From: Duganella sp. SG902
Lineage (GTDB): Bacteria > Pseudomonadota > Gammaproteobacteria > Burkholderiales > Burkholderiaceae_D
Length of the DNA: 64,000 nt
Reading direction: 5' to 3'
Assembly: GCF_013376005.1 (NCBI RefSeq)
Contig: NZ_JABMJK010000005.1
Span: forward strand, 372,001-436,000
Positions 49,075 through 58,262 of this stretch are shown one piece after another. The translations under genes were made by a program, and so were the position numbers. The notes beneath the pieces were generated by a model. It saw only the letters and a list, made by a program, of their open reading frames with translations. It was not told where the DNA came from and did not search any database. Each line of letters begins with the position of its first letter. The first letter of the stretch is position 1.

Positions 49075-49962
49075 CTAAGCTAGCAGGTGGCGGCGCGCGG
49101 TGGCGACGATTTGTTCGCTCAACGCGCGCGTGAATGGGGTGTCGAGGTTCCACGCGTGCCAGTTCAGCGCCACGTCCACGTAATGACCGGGCGCGAGATC
49201 GACCAGCCGCTCATCGGCAAGCGCCGCCGACACCTGCTGCTCGGGCAGCAAACCATAGGCCAGGCCGCCGAACACGCATTCGCTGGTGGCCGCCGACAGC
49301 GGCAGCGTGTGATGCGGATAGGCGCCGCGCAGCTCCAGCACCTCGTGCAGAAAGCCCGCCATCATGTCGCGATCATCGACCACGGCCGGCGCCAGCCGCG
49401 CCGCCTCGATCAGGAAACCATCGCCGAACCAGTGGTTGGCAAACGCCTTGGTCGCCACGCACACATAGCGCATGCGGCCCAGCGGCGTGATCTGCGGGCC
49501 GTTCGCCGCTCCCTCGGCCGGCCCGGCCGCGACGCAGCCGAACACGCTGCCCTCGCGCACCAGATGCAGGGCCATCTCGGTGCCGGCCAGTTGCACGTTC
49601 AACTGGCAGCGCGGCGGCGACAGCAATGGCCGCAAGCTCAGCGGAAACCAGGTCGCCAGGCTGGCCGCGTCCACCGCCAGCGAAATCTCCGGCATGCTGA
49701 CCTGGTTGCCGAGGTCGATGTCGAGCGCCGCCTCCATCAGCTTCACATTGCGGTGGTGCGACACCAGCCGCTGGCCCAATCCGGTCGGCACCGCCGGCTG
49801 GCCGCGCACGATCAACAGGCGGCCGGCCGCGTCCTCCAGCGCCTTGATGCGCTGGGACACGGCGGATTGGCTGATGCCCAGCGCCAAGGCGGCCTTCTCG
49901 AAACTGCCTTGGCTGACCACCGCATCCAGCACCGCCAGCGCCCGGTAATCCAGATTGTCCAT
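49075..49962 (-). CDS. argP: LysR-family regulator ArgP (IciA)
   Basis: A 295-aa LysR regulator with the ArgP-type start DYRALAVLDAVVSQGSFEKA, continuing AALALGISQSAVSQRIKALE, the HTH. The effector domain (residues 90-290) matches the ArgP pattern, with IDLGNQVSMPEISLAVDAAS and AWNLDTPFTRALS. ArgP senses lysine/arginine and in E. coli activates argO and other genes. Its other name, IciA, records binding to the AT-rich 13-mers of oriC. Here it is divergent from a lipoamide dehydrogenase-like gene rather than a LysE exporter, with 96 bp between starts. Confidence 0.85.
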   Translation of the reverse strand: MDNLDYRALAVLDAVVSQGSFEKAALALGISQSAVSQRIKALEDAAGRLLIVRGQPAVPTGLGQRLVSHHRNVKLMEAALDIDLGNQVSMPEISLAVDAASLATWFPLSLRPLLSPPRCQLNVQLAGTEMALHLVREGSVFGCVAAGPAEGAANGPQITPLGRMRYVCVATKAFANHWFGDGFLIEAARLAPAVVDDRDMMAGFLHEVLELRGAYPHHTLPLSAATSECVFGGLAYGLLPEQQVSAALADERLVDLAPGHYVDVALNWHAWNLDTPFTRALSEQIVATARRHLLA

Positions 49963-50058
49963 AAGTTGAGCTTATAAATTTTGAAAACGATAAGGCATAC
50001 TAATGCCGTTTTGTTGCAAAGTAAAACGTATTCGCCAGTTCAGAGTAGACTTATTCTT

Positions 50059-51501
50059 ATGAAAACTCTACGCACCGAAGTCGCCGTCATCGGCGCAGGC
50101 ACGGCCGGCATGACCGGCTATCGCGCCGCCAAGGCCGGCGGCAAGCAAACCTTGCTGATCGAGGGCAATGTCTACGGCACCACCTGCGCGCGCGTCGGTT
50201 GCATGCCCAGCAAGCTTCTCATTTCCGCCGCCGACGCGGCGCACATGCTGCAGGCGGCCGCCGGCTTCGGCGTGCACGCGGGCGCGGTGCGCATCGACGG
50301 CAAGGCCGTGATGGCGCGCGTGCGCAGCGAGCGCGACCGCTTTGTCGGCTTCGTGGTGGAGAGCGTGGATGGCTATCCGGCCGAGGACAAGCTGCACGGC
50401 CACGCGCGCTTCCTCAGCCCGACCCGGCTGCAGGTCGGCGACCACACCTTGGTGGAGGCGGAACGCTTCGTCATCGCCACCGGCTCCACGCCCATCGTGC
50501 CGGACGAGTGGCGCGCGGCCGGCACGCGCGTGATCACCAGCGACGAGGTGTTTTACTGGGACGACCTGCCGGCGTCGGTGGCGGTGGCCGGCACCGGCGT
50601 GATCGGGCTGGAGCTGGGGCAGGCGCTGCACCGCCTCGGCGTGCGCGTGACCATCTTCGGCCGCGGCGGCAGCGTGGCGCAGCTGAGCGATCCGGAAGTG
50701 CTGGACGTGGCCCGCGGCGCCATGACCGACGAGCTGGACGTGCGCTTCAAGACCCGCATCGTCAAGGTCGAGCCGCAGGGCGACGGCCTGGCCATCACCA
50801 GCGAGGACACCAATGGCGACCAGCACACCGAGCATTTCGCCTACCTGCTGTCGGCCATCGGCCGCCGGCCCAATGTGCACCAGCTGGGGCTGGAAAACAC
50901 CGGCCTGCGGCGCGACCACCACGGCATTCCGCTGTACGATAGCCAGACCATGCAGTGCGGCACGAGCGCCATCTTCATCGCCGGCGACGCCAACGACGAA
51001 CGCCCGCAGCTGCCGGAAGCCGCCGACCACGGCCGCATCGCCGGCGACAACGCCGCGCGCTACCCGGACGTCAAGCCTGGCCTGCGCCGCACGCCGCTGG
51101 CCATCACCTTCACCGAGCCGCAGATCGCCACCATGGGCAGCGGCTACAGCGAGCTGTGCGTGTCGCACGCCGGCCGCTTCGCGGTGGGCAAGGTGTCGTT
51201 CCACAACCAGGGCCGCAGCCGCGTGATGCTGCAAAACAAGGGCATGCTGCGCGTCTACGCCGAATACCAGACCGGCCGTTTCCTGGGCGCCGAAATGATC
51301 GGCCCGCGCGCGGAAAACATCGGCCACCTGCTGTCGTGGGCGGTGCAGGCCGGCCTGACGGTGGACGCCATGCTGGACATGCCGTTCTACCATCCGGTGG
51401 TGGAGGAAGGCGTGCGCACCGCGCTGCGCGACCTGGCGCACCACCTGCAACACGAGCCGGCCCATGACTGCCCTTGCGTCGATTGCACGCCGGCGCCGTA
51501 A
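50059..51501 (+). CDS. Dihydrolipoamide dehydrogenase-like flavoprotein
   Basis: A 480-aa class I pyridine nucleotide-disulfide oxidoreductase from the ATG at 50059. The FAD loop is VAVIGAGTAGMTGYRAAKAG, the redox disulfide is in TTCARVGCMPSKLL, the NAD loop is VAVAGTGVIGLELGQALHRL and the second FAD motif is IFIAGDANDERP. The C-terminal active-site base is in FYHPVVEEGVRTAL, where the usual HPT..E is HPVVEE. An extra C-terminal CPCVDC tail is unusual. No pyruvate or 2-oxoglutarate dehydrogenase genes are nearby, so it may serve another dithiol partner. It is divergent from argP, which may regulate it. Confidence 0.85.
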   Translation: MKTLRTEVAVIGAGTAGMTGYRAAKAGGKQTLLIEGNVYGTTCARVGCMPSKLLISAADAAHMLQAAAGFGVHAGAVRIDGKAVMARVRSERDRFVGFVVESVDGYPAEDKLHGHARFLSPTRLQVGDHTLVEAERFVIATGSTPIVPDEWRAAGTRVITSDEVFYWDDLPASVAVAGTGVIGLELGQALHRLGVRVTIFGRGGSVAQLSDPEVLDVARGAMTDELDVRFKTRIVKVEPQGDGLAITSEDTNGDQHTEHFAYLLSAIGRRPNVHQLGLENTGLRRDHHGIPLYDSQTMQCGTSAIFIAGDANDERPQLPEAADHGRIAGDNAARYPDVKPGLRRTPLAITFTEPQIATMGSGYSELCVSHAGRFAVGKVSFHNQGRSRVMLQNKGMLRVYAEYQTGRFLGAEMIGPRAENIGHLLSWAVQAGLTVDAMLDMPFYHPVVEEGVRTALRDLAHHLQHEPAHDCPCVDCTPAP

Positions 51502-51570
51502 ATTGTTATTGTTAAATCAAAGATACAAAATAGTCACACATTTTCATGTAAAAAGCCTTATGCTGCGGGC

Positions 51571-52704
51571 ATGAATATTCGCAAAGTGACTGCGGCGGAT
51601 TTAAAGCTGGGTATGCTGCTACCGTGGGATGTGTACGGGGAAAACGGTGCTTTGCTGGTCCGTAAGGGACACATGATCGCCAGCGCCAACCAGATCGCGT
51701 ATCTGGTCGAGCGCGGCGTGTTTGAAGACGGCGAGCCAACATCCATTCTGGCCGATCCGCCGTCCGTGGTGCGCAAGCTGAACGCCGCCTACCTGGAACT
51801 GCACACGCTGCTGGACGCGGCCTCGCGCGGCGCCGCGCCGCCCGACTTCCGCCGCCGGCTGGACGACATCGCCCTGCTGGTGCACGCCGCCATCGACCTG
51901 AACGTCGACATCGCCACCGCCAGCGTGCTGCACAACCAGCACCAGGCGCCCTACGCCGCGCGCCACAGCGTCAACACGGCGCTGATCGCCGTGCTGCTGG
52001 CGCGCGCGCGCCAACGCTCGCGCAACGACGTCATGACCGTGACGCTGGCCGCGCTGACCATGAACACCGGCATGCTGGAGCATCACCAGCGCTGGCACGA
52101 CAGCGCGGGCCCGCTGGACGCGGCCGACGACGCGCGCCGGCTGGCGCACCCGGAGCGCGGGGTGCGGCTGCTGCGCGCGGCCGGCGTCAACGACGAGGCG
52201 TGGCTGAATTGCGTGCTGCATCACCAGGAAAACGAGGATGGCAGCGGTTACCCGCACGGCAAGGTCGGCGCCCAGATTCCGCTGCTGTCCAAGCTGGTGG
52301 CGCTGGCCGACCGCTATTGCGCGCGCGTGTCCGAGCGCGCCTACCGCCCCACCATGACGGCCCATGGCGCGCTGCGCGACATGCTGCTGGAGGCGCGCAC
52401 CACGCTGGACACCAACCTGGTGTCGCTGGTGATCAAGGAACTGGGCATCTACCCGATCGGCACCTATGTGCGCATGATCAACGGCGAGGTGGGCGTGGTG
52501 GCGCGGCGCGGCCTGCAATCGACCACGCCGCATGTGGAGTCGGTGCTCGGGCCGCGCGGCGCGCCGCTGGAGGTGTTCCTGCAGCGCGATACCCGCAACG
52601 CCTCGCACGCCATCCGCGAAGTGCTCAGCAACGCCCAGGTGGCCGCGCTGGACGCCCCCCGGCTGCGCATGGCGCAGGTGTGGGGGCGGGCGGCCGTCGA
52701 GTGA
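51571..52704 (+). CDS. HD-GYP-like protein lacking the HD dyad
   Basis: A 377-aa protein. Residues 1-60 are an N-terminal HD-GYP-associated segment (VTAADLKLGMLLPWDVYG), and 120-310 the HD-GYP fold. The GYP motif is intact (ENEDGSGYPHGKVG) as are HHQ, the HPERG helix and ALADRYCA. However, the position of the canonical HDIGK reads MNTGM, so the metal-binding His-Asp pair is missing. In active enzymes this fold hydrolyses cyclic-di-GMP. Loss of the dyad suggests a catalytically inactive sensor or scaffold. It is 70 bp downstream of the flavoprotein gene. Confidence 0.85.
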   Translation: MNIRKVTAADLKLGMLLPWDVYGENGALLVRKGHMIASANQIAYLVERGVFEDGEPTSILADPPSVVRKLNAAYLELHTLLDAASRGAAPPDFRRRLDDIALLVHAAIDLNVDIATASVLHNQHQAPYAARHSVNTALIAVLLARARQRSRNDVMTVTLAALTMNTGMLEHHQRWHDSAGPLDAADDARRLAHPERGVRLLRAAGVNDEAWLNCVLHHQENEDGSGYPHGKVGAQIPLLSKLVALADRYCARVSERAYRPTMTAHGALRDMLLEARTTLDTNLVSLVIKELGIYPIGTYVRMINGEVGVVARRGLQSTTPHVESVLGPRGAPLEVFLQRDTRNASHAIREVLSNAQVAALDAPRLRMAQVWGRAAVE

Positions 52705-52707
52705 CGC

Positions 52708-53190
52708 CTAGTTGAGCAGCGCGTCCAGCCGGCCCTGCTGGGCCAGCTCGCGCAGCATGCCGATGGTGTCGATGTCCGATTCCACATAGGCCGAGCGGCG
52801 GAATTCGTCGTACATGGCGTTGGCCTCGTCGGTGGCGGCGTCGTGGCTGTCCTCGTACTGGAAGCGCACGAACAGCGTGTCCTCGGTGGGCGTCTCGATG
52901 GTCATGGTCAGGCTGGACTCGGCGATGTCCTGCTGCGCGGCCACGCGGTAGCGCACGCTGCGCATCGGTTGCAGCTCCACCGTGTCCTCCACCACCAGCT
53001 CGCCGTAGCGCAGGCGGCGGCGGAAGCCGTGCTCGGTGCGCTGGTCGATGACGCTCTCGTCCAGGTGTGGCACGAACAGCTTGGGCGATTCGGCGCGCAG
53101 CACCAGGCCGCGCCACACTTGCTCCACCGACAGCACGTCGATCAGCGGGTTGAGCGGGTCGTTAACTTCGATTAAGTGTTCAAATTTCAT
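52708..53190 (-). CDS. DUF1857 SRPBCC-fold protein
   Basis: A 160-aa protein from the ATG at 53190; an upstream ATG adds an unrelated basic stretch. MKFEHLIEVNDPLNPLIDV opens the DUF1857 family, followed by EQVWRGLVLRAESPKLFVPH. The fold is a START/SRPBCC ligand-binding cavity and the ligand is unknown. It is convergent with the HD-GYP-like gene (3 bp between stops) and divergent from rep. Confidence 0.85.
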   Translation of the reverse strand: MKFEHLIEVNDPLNPLIDVLSVEQVWRGLVLRAESPKLFVPHLDESVIDQRTEHGFRRRLRYGELVVEDTVELQPMRSVRYRVAAQQDIAESSLTMTIETPTEDTLFVRFQYEDSHDAATDEANAMYDEFRRSAYVESDIDTIGMLRELAQQGRLDALLN

Positions 53191-53308
53191 GATTGCAACC
53201 AATGTAAGGTGGGGCGGGCGCCGCGATGAGCGCATGGTAACGCAAATGCCGCCGGCGCTTCATGCGGCGCGTCAGTAGCGGCCGCGCCGGCTGATACAAT
53301 ATGGGGCT

Positions 53309-55372
53309 ATGTCCACCAAAGTTCCAGTATTCGGCCTTAATTTGCCGCAGAGCCAGGCTGTCACCTACCTCGATGGTCCATGCCTCGTGCTGGCCGGCGC
53401 CGGCTCGGGCAAGACGCGCGTGATCACGCAGAAGATCGCCCACCTGATCGAGGACCGCGGCTACGATCCGCGCACCATCGCCGCGCTGACCTTCACCAAC
53501 AAGGCGGCGCTGGAGATGCAGGAGCGCATCGCCAAGCTGCTCAAGCAGCCGAAGCAGGCCAAGCAGCTGACCGTGTCCACCTTCCACTCGCTGGGCGTGC
53601 GTATCCTGCGCCAGGAGTGCACCGAGCTGGGCCTGAAGGACCGCTTCTCCATCATGGACAGCGACGACTGCGGCTCGCTGATCCAGGACATGGCGATCAC
53701 CACCGACAAGCAGGTGGTGCGCCGCATCCAGACCGACATTTCGCTGTGGAAGAACGCCCTGGTCGACCCGGTGCAGGCGCTCAACCAGGCCAAGGACGAG
53801 GACGAGGCGCAATCGGCGCGCGTCTACGCCAGCTACGTGGCCACGCTGTCGGCCTACCAGGCGGTGGACTTCGATGATTTGATCCGCCTGCCGGTGGAAT
53901 TGTTCCGCAACCACGAGAACGTGCGCGACAAATGGCAGCGCCGCCTGCGCTACCTGCTGATGGACGAGTACCAGGACACCAACACCTGCCAGTACGAGCT
54001 GGTCAAGCTGCTGGTGACCGGCATTGGCAAGAAGCCGATGTTCACCGCCGTGGGCGACGACGACCAGGCCATCTACGCCTGGCGCGGCGCCTCGGTGGAG
54101 AACCTGAAGACCCTGCAGACCGATTTCCCCGACCTGCAGGTGATCAAGCTGGAGCAGAACTACCGCTCCACCACCCGCATCCTGCAGGCGGCCAACGCGG
54201 TGATCGGCAACAACCCCAAGCTGTTCGAGAAATCGCTGTGGTCGGAGCACGGCCTGGGCGAGCCGATCCAGGTGACTTCGATGCCGACCGACGACGCCGA
54301 GGCCGACCAGGTGGCCATGCTGATCTCGGTCGACCATTTCACGCGCAAGAACAAGTGGTCGGACTACGCCATCCTGTATCGCGGCAACCACCAGGCGCGC
54401 ATCATCGAGCAGGCGCTGCGCAAGGAGCGCATCCCCTACACGATTTCCGGCGGCCAGTCCTTCTTCGACAAGGCCGAGATCAAGGACATCATCAGCTACC
54501 TGCGGCTGCTGGCCAACACCGACGACGATCCGGCCTTCATCCGCGCCGTGACCACGCCGCGGCGCGGCGTCGGCCAGTCGACGCTGGAAACGCTGGGCAC
54601 CTTCTCGGCGCAGTGGAACTGCTCGCTGTTCGAGGCGGTGTTCAAGGGCGGCATCGAGGGCTTGCTGCAGGATCGCCAGCTCAATCCGCTGCGCGACTTC
54701 TGCAACTTCATCAACAACCTGGAGTCGCGCGCCAGCCGTCCCGGCCCGTCCGGCAGCGGCGACAACGCGGCGCAGGTGCTGGACGATCTGCTGGAAGCGA
54801 TCAACTACGAAAACTATTTATACGATATGTTCGACGAGCGCGCGGCCCAGAGCAAGTGGCAGAACGTGCTGGAATTCGTCAACTGGCTGAAGGATCGCGG
54901 CCGCGGCGGCAAGGACCGCGACGGCGAGGAAAAGAACGTGCTGGAGCTGACCCAGATGGTGGCCCTGATGTCCATGCTGGAAGGCCAGGACGAGGACCCG
55001 GACGCGGTGCGCATGTCGACCCTGCACGCGTCCAAGGGGCTGGAGTATCCGCACGTGTTCCTGGTCGGCTGCGAGGAGGGCATCCTGCCGCACAAGGGCG
55101 ACGCCGACGCGCCGGCCGAATCGATCGCGGCGCGGGTGCAGGAGGAGCGGCGCCTGATGTACGTCGGCATCACGCGCGCCCAGCGCACCCTGCACATCAC
55201 CTGGTGCAAGAAGCGCAAGCGCGCCGGCGAGCAGGTGCATTGCGATCCGTCGCGCTTCATCAAGGAGATGAAGCTGGACGAGGGCACGGCGCCGCCGATG
55301 GAGTCCGAGGTGCTCACGCCCAAGGAGCGGCTGGCACGCATGAAGGAACTTTTGGCCACCCCTAAAACCTAA
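53309..55372 (+). CDS. rep: ATP-dependent DNA helicase Rep
   Basis: A 687-aa SF1A helicase. Motifs are LNLPQSQAV (Q motif), Walker A LAGAGSGKTRVITQKIAHLI, TFTNKAALEM (Ia), VDFDDLIRLPVELF, MDEYQDTNTCQYEL (II), GDDDQAIYAWRGA (III), QNYRSTT (IV), TLHASKGLEYPHVF (V) and EERRLMYVGITRAQ (VI). Overall it aligns better with Rep than UvrD (VDEYQDTN with TCQYELVKLL). It removes proteins ahead of forks and loads the primosome in the PriC restart route. It lies 4 kb from priA. Confidence 0.93.
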   Translation: MSTKVPVFGLNLPQSQAVTYLDGPCLVLAGAGSGKTRVITQKIAHLIEDRGYDPRTIAALTFTNKAALEMQERIAKLLKQPKQAKQLTVSTFHSLGVRILRQECTELGLKDRFSIMDSDDCGSLIQDMAITTDKQVVRRIQTDISLWKNALVDPVQALNQAKDEDEAQSARVYASYVATLSAYQAVDFDDLIRLPVELFRNHENVRDKWQRRLRYLLMDEYQDTNTCQYELVKLLVTGIGKKPMFTAVGDDDQAIYAWRGASVENLKTLQTDFPDLQVIKLEQNYRSTTRILQAANAVIGNNPKLFEKSLWSEHGLGEPIQVTSMPTDDAEADQVAMLISVDHFTRKNKWSDYAILYRGNHQARIIEQALRKERIPYTISGGQSFFDKAEIKDIISYLRLLANTDDDPAFIRAVTTPRRGVGQSTLETLGTFSAQWNCSLFEAVFKGGIEGLLQDRQLNPLRDFCNFINNLESRASRPGPSGSGDNAAQVLDDLLEAINYENYLYDMFDERAAQSKWQNVLEFVNWLKDRGRGGKDRDGEEKNVLELTQMVALMSMLEGQDEDPDAVRMSTLHASKGLEYPHVFLVGCEEGILPHKGDADAPAESIAARVQEERRLMYVGITRAQRTLHITWCKKRKRAGEQVHCDPSRFIKEMKLDEGTAPPMESEVLTPKERLARMKELLATPKT

Positions 55373-55428
55373 GCTGTGCTAGCATCAAATCGGGCTGATC
55401 CGGCCTGATACCGATGGAGATGATAATG

Positions 55429-55884
55429 ATGCGTGCGCAATTTGTTGCTGCTTTGGTGTTGACCAGCGCCCTGCTGCCGGCGGCGCGGGCCGAGGATGTG
55501 GTCACCAAGCCCGAGGCCGAGGCCATGGTGGGCAAGGCGCTCAAATACCTGAAAGGCAATGGCAAGGACAAGCTGTACGCCGAGGTCAGCAAAAAAGACG
55601 GCCAGTTCACCGACCGCGACCTGTACCTGGTGGTCTACGGCCTGGACGGCCTGGTGCGCGCGCACGGCGCCAACGGCAAGATGATCGGCAAGAACCTGAT
55701 GGAGATCAAGGACATCGACGGCAAGTACTTCATCAAGGAACGCATCGAGCTGGCCAAGAAAAACAAGCCGTTCTGGCAGGACTACAAGTTCACCAACCCG
55801 GTCAGCGGCAAGATCGAGCCCAAGTCCATGTATTGCGTGCCCGAGGATGACATGGTGGTGTGCGGCGGGGTCTACCTCAAGTAA
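55429..55884 (+). CDS. Secreted single-cache-domain protein
   Basis: About 151 aa from the ATG at 55429, 8 bp after GGAGA; 55426 and 55414 are in-frame alternatives. A Sec signal peptide (RAQFVAALVLTSALLPAA, cleavage after ARA) precedes a cache-type domain with DLYLVVYGLDGLVRAHGANG, then KMIGKNLMEIKDIDGKYF, and CVPEDDMVVCGGVYLK at the end. The Cys pair near the C-terminus may form a disulfide. It binds a small ligand in the periplasm, with no membrane anchor or signalling domain attached. It lies 56 bp after rep, and slyX follows. Confidence 0.8.
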   Translation: MRAQFVAALVLTSALLPAARAEDVVTKPEAEAMVGKALKYLKGNGKDKLYAEVSKKDGQFTDRDLYLVVYGLDGLVRAHGANGKMIGKNLMEIKDIDGKYFIKERIELAKKNKPFWQDYKFTNPVSGKIEPKSMYCVPEDDMVVCGGVYLK

Positions 55885-55922
55885 GGGCGGTACAATGCCT
55901 GCTTTCTGGCAGGAGTAAGACC

Positions 55923-56135
55923 GTGAGCAATACCGAAGACCGCTTCATCGACATTGAAATCAAGCTGGCGTATGCCGAGGACATGGTGGACTCGCTGAGC
56001 CAGCGCATCCACGAGCAGCAACAGCAGATCGACAAGCTGGAGCAACTGTGCGCATCGCTGGCGCAGCACGTGCGCAACCAGGCGCAAAACAATGGCGGCG
56101 GCCAGCTGCCGCACGAGCGGCCGCCACATTACTGA
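55923..56135 (+). CDS. slyX: SlyX family protein
   Basis: A 70-aa coiled-coil protein with a GTG start at 55923 and AGGAG 8 bp upstream. The SlyX pattern is DRFIDIEIKLAYAEDMVDSL, then IHEQQQQIDKLEQLCASL, with a polar PPHY C-terminus. Its function is unknown; the gene was first seen next to slyD. Upstream in-frame codons belong to the cache gene's end and are not used. Confidence 0.85.
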   Translation: MSNTEDRFIDIEIKLAYAEDMVDSLSQRIHEQQQQIDKLEQLCASLAQHVRNQAQNNGGGQLPHERPPHY

Positions 56136-56603
56136 TCAGGCCAGCACCGCGCGCAGCGCCTCGACCACCAGCGCGTGGTCCTCGGCCTGGCGCAGGCCGG
56201 ACACGGTGACGGTGCCGATGATGCCGGTGCCCTTGAGGGTGATGGGGAAGGCGCCGCCGTTGGCCGCGTGATCCCTGGGATCGAGGTACTTGATGTCCTC
56301 GAACACCACGCCGCGATGCTTGTGGTCGATGCCGACGTAGAACGAGCAGCGGCCAAAGCGCGCCACCACATTGTTCTTGCGGCGGATCCAGTCGGCCTGG
56401 TCGGCCGAGGCGCCCTGCATGGCGTGGTGGAACAGCACCTTGCCGTTGACGGTGATGTTGATCGTGATGCGCTTGTCGCCGGCCTTGGCCAGTTCAATCA
56501 GCTTCAGGCCCAGCGTCAGCGCGGTGTCGCTGCTGAAGGCGGTGAATTGCAATTCCTGTTCCTGTTGCGTCAGCGTGTCCAGCAGTTCCGCGTAATTTTC
56601 CAT
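56136..56603 (-). CDS. UPF0303 / haem-degrading-domain protein
   Basis: A 155-aa protein of the UPF0303 branch of the GlcG/HbpS fold. Key segments are LKLIELAKAGDKRITINITV, FHHAMQGASADQADWIRRK, FGRCSFYVGID and AANGGAFPITLKGTGIIGTV. Members resemble the haem-binding protein HbpS, although haem binding is not established for this branch. It converges on slyX, with abutting stop codons. Confidence 0.88.
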   Translation of the reverse strand: MENYAELLDTLTQQEQELQFTAFSSDTALTLGLKLIELAKAGDKRITINITVNGKVLFHHAMQGASADQADWIRRKNNVVARFGRCSFYVGIDHKHRGVVFEDIKYLDPRDHAANGGAFPITLKGTGIIGTVTVSGLRQAEDHALVVEALRAVLA

Positions 56604-56658
56604 GCATCATATCCGTGTTGATTGTGTCCAGGCCGCAGTGTAGCCGAGATCGGCGCTG

Positions 56659-57598
56659 TCACCAGTCGGTAAAGTGCGCGGCCTGGTCTTCCGTGAGCAA
56701 GCCGGCCAGGCGCGCCACCTTGTCCTGCCAGACGGCGGCCTCGGCCGGATCGGCCTGCATATGCGTCCCTTGCGACAGCATTTGCCCCAGCTGGCGCATG
56801 GCGCCAAGATGGCTGGCGATGGCCGCTCGCCGCAGATACTTCGCGCCCTCGGCATCGTTTTGCGGCACGCCATTGCCGGTGAAATACAAATTGGCCAGCG
56901 CCGCCTCGGCCGATGGCTGGCGCAAGCCGTCGCCTGGCCCAGCAAGTAGAGATTGCCGAGGCCGTAGCTGGCCGCCGCGTAGCCGGCTTCGGCTCCCTTG
57001 CGATACCAATCCGTCGCCAATGCCAGATCGGCGGGCGTGGCCCTGGTTGTGGCGAGCCCGTTCGCCATACGCAACTGGGCGTAGGCGTTGCCGTGTTGGG
57101 CGGCGCGCTCGTACCATGTCCGCGCCTGCGCCGGATCTTTGGCCATGCCGGCCTGGCCGTTCAGGTAATTGCCGGCCAGCTCAGCCTCGGCATCCGCCTG
57201 GCCACGCTCGGCGGCGGCGCGCAGCAGCTTTCCGTAGTGGCTATTTCCAGGGTGTCCAGCGTCCACACATATTGCATACGGGTCCAGCTGCTGAAGCTCG
57301 CTCCGTTGAGCTGTGGCGGACGGAACTGGCAGCGCCGGACGCCGGTGAGGGCGGCCTGGTCGAGCGACTCCACGCCGCTGGACGTTAACACCACCGCGTC
57401 GATCACCTTGCCGTCGTCGCCAATCAGGAAACCCAGCACCACGGTGCCGGTTTGTTGCTTGCGCAGCGCGTCTTTCGGCCATTCTGGCTTGTCGCAGGTC
57501 TTGAAATTGGCGACGGCAGCGGTTTTGACTGGCGCCTCGGCGGCCTGGGCGGCGTTGAGCGCGGTGATCGTCAGCAGGAGCGGGGCAAAAATGCGCAT
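56659..57598 (-). pseudogene. TonB-C / Sel1-repeat protein gene with two frameshifts
   Basis: The 5' part (57598 to about 57240) encodes a signal peptide and a TonB C-terminal domain (CDKPEWPKDALRKQQTGTVV, then GVESLDQAALTGVRRCQFRP). Reading then needs a shift to a second frame near 57238-57250, which encodes Sel1-like repeats (AAERGQADAEAELAGNYL, ARTWYERAAQHGNAYAQLRM). A second shift near 56931-56940 is needed to continue with AEAALANLYFTGNGVPQNDA and the terminal repeats to a stop at 56659. Both shifts equal loss of one base; the second is explained by one G missing from GGGCCAGGCG. It is either a recent pseudogene or two sequencing errors. Intact, it would be a periplasmic protein of about 314 aa. 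Confidence 0.8.
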
Positions 57599-57747
57599 CG
57601 GTGGATAGAGCGTGGTGGGGGACGCGGATGATCTTATTGTGAAAATGGTAATTTGTCTATCTTGCGCGGCGTTGTCGATTTGCTGTACCTTGGTTCGTCG
57701 TAGGATGTAGAGGGCCGTCCTCTGACTTTCTCTTGAAGGAACCGATC

Positions 57748-58194
57748 ATGACTACCAACACCATACAACTGCACCGCGTACTGAAATCCACCGCCGACCG
57801 CGTGTACCGGGCCTTCCTGCATCCAGACGCGCTGGCCAAATGGCTGCCGCCGCACGGCTTCTTCGGCACGGTGCATGAGATGGACGCCAAGGTGGGCGGC
57901 AAGTACCGCATGTCCTTCACCAACTTCACCACCGGCGGCAGCCATTCGTTTGGCGGCGAATATCTGGAGCTGGAACCAGGCCGCAAGCTGCGCTACAGCG
58001 CGCAATTCGACGATCCCAACCTGCCGGGCCGGATGCAGACCACCGTCACCCTGCGCGAAGTGTTCTGCGGCGTCGAGATGCACGTGGTCCAGGAAGGCAT
58101 TCCGGCCGTCATCCCGGCCGAAGCCTGCTACCTCGGCTGGCAGGAATCGCTGACCCTGCTGGCCCAGCTGGTGGAGCCGGAAATCCGCGAGTAG
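57748..58194 (+). CDS. AHSA1/SRPBCC domain protein
   Basis: A 148-aa protein from the ATG at 57748, with AAGGAA upstream. The AHSA1-type START fold shows LKSTADRVYRAFLHPDALAK, WLPPHGFFGTVHEMDAKVGG, and the C-terminal helix CYLGWQESLTLLAQLVEPEI. Family members bind hydrophobic ligands; the specific ligand is unknown. It is divergent from the broken TonB/Sel1 gene. Confidence 0.88.
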   Translation: MTTNTIQLHRVLKSTADRVYRAFLHPDALAKWLPPHGFFGTVHEMDAKVGGKYRMSFTNFTTGGSHSFGGEYLELEPGRKLRYSAQFDDPNLPGRMQTTVTLREVFCGVEMHVVQEGIPAVIPAEACYLGWQESLTLLAQLVEPEIRE

Positions 58195-58262
58195 ATAAAT
58201 CTCAAGGCAGGCGACTTTATGCGCAGGGTGCGAGATAGCGAGAGGTACTGATGCGCTAAGGT

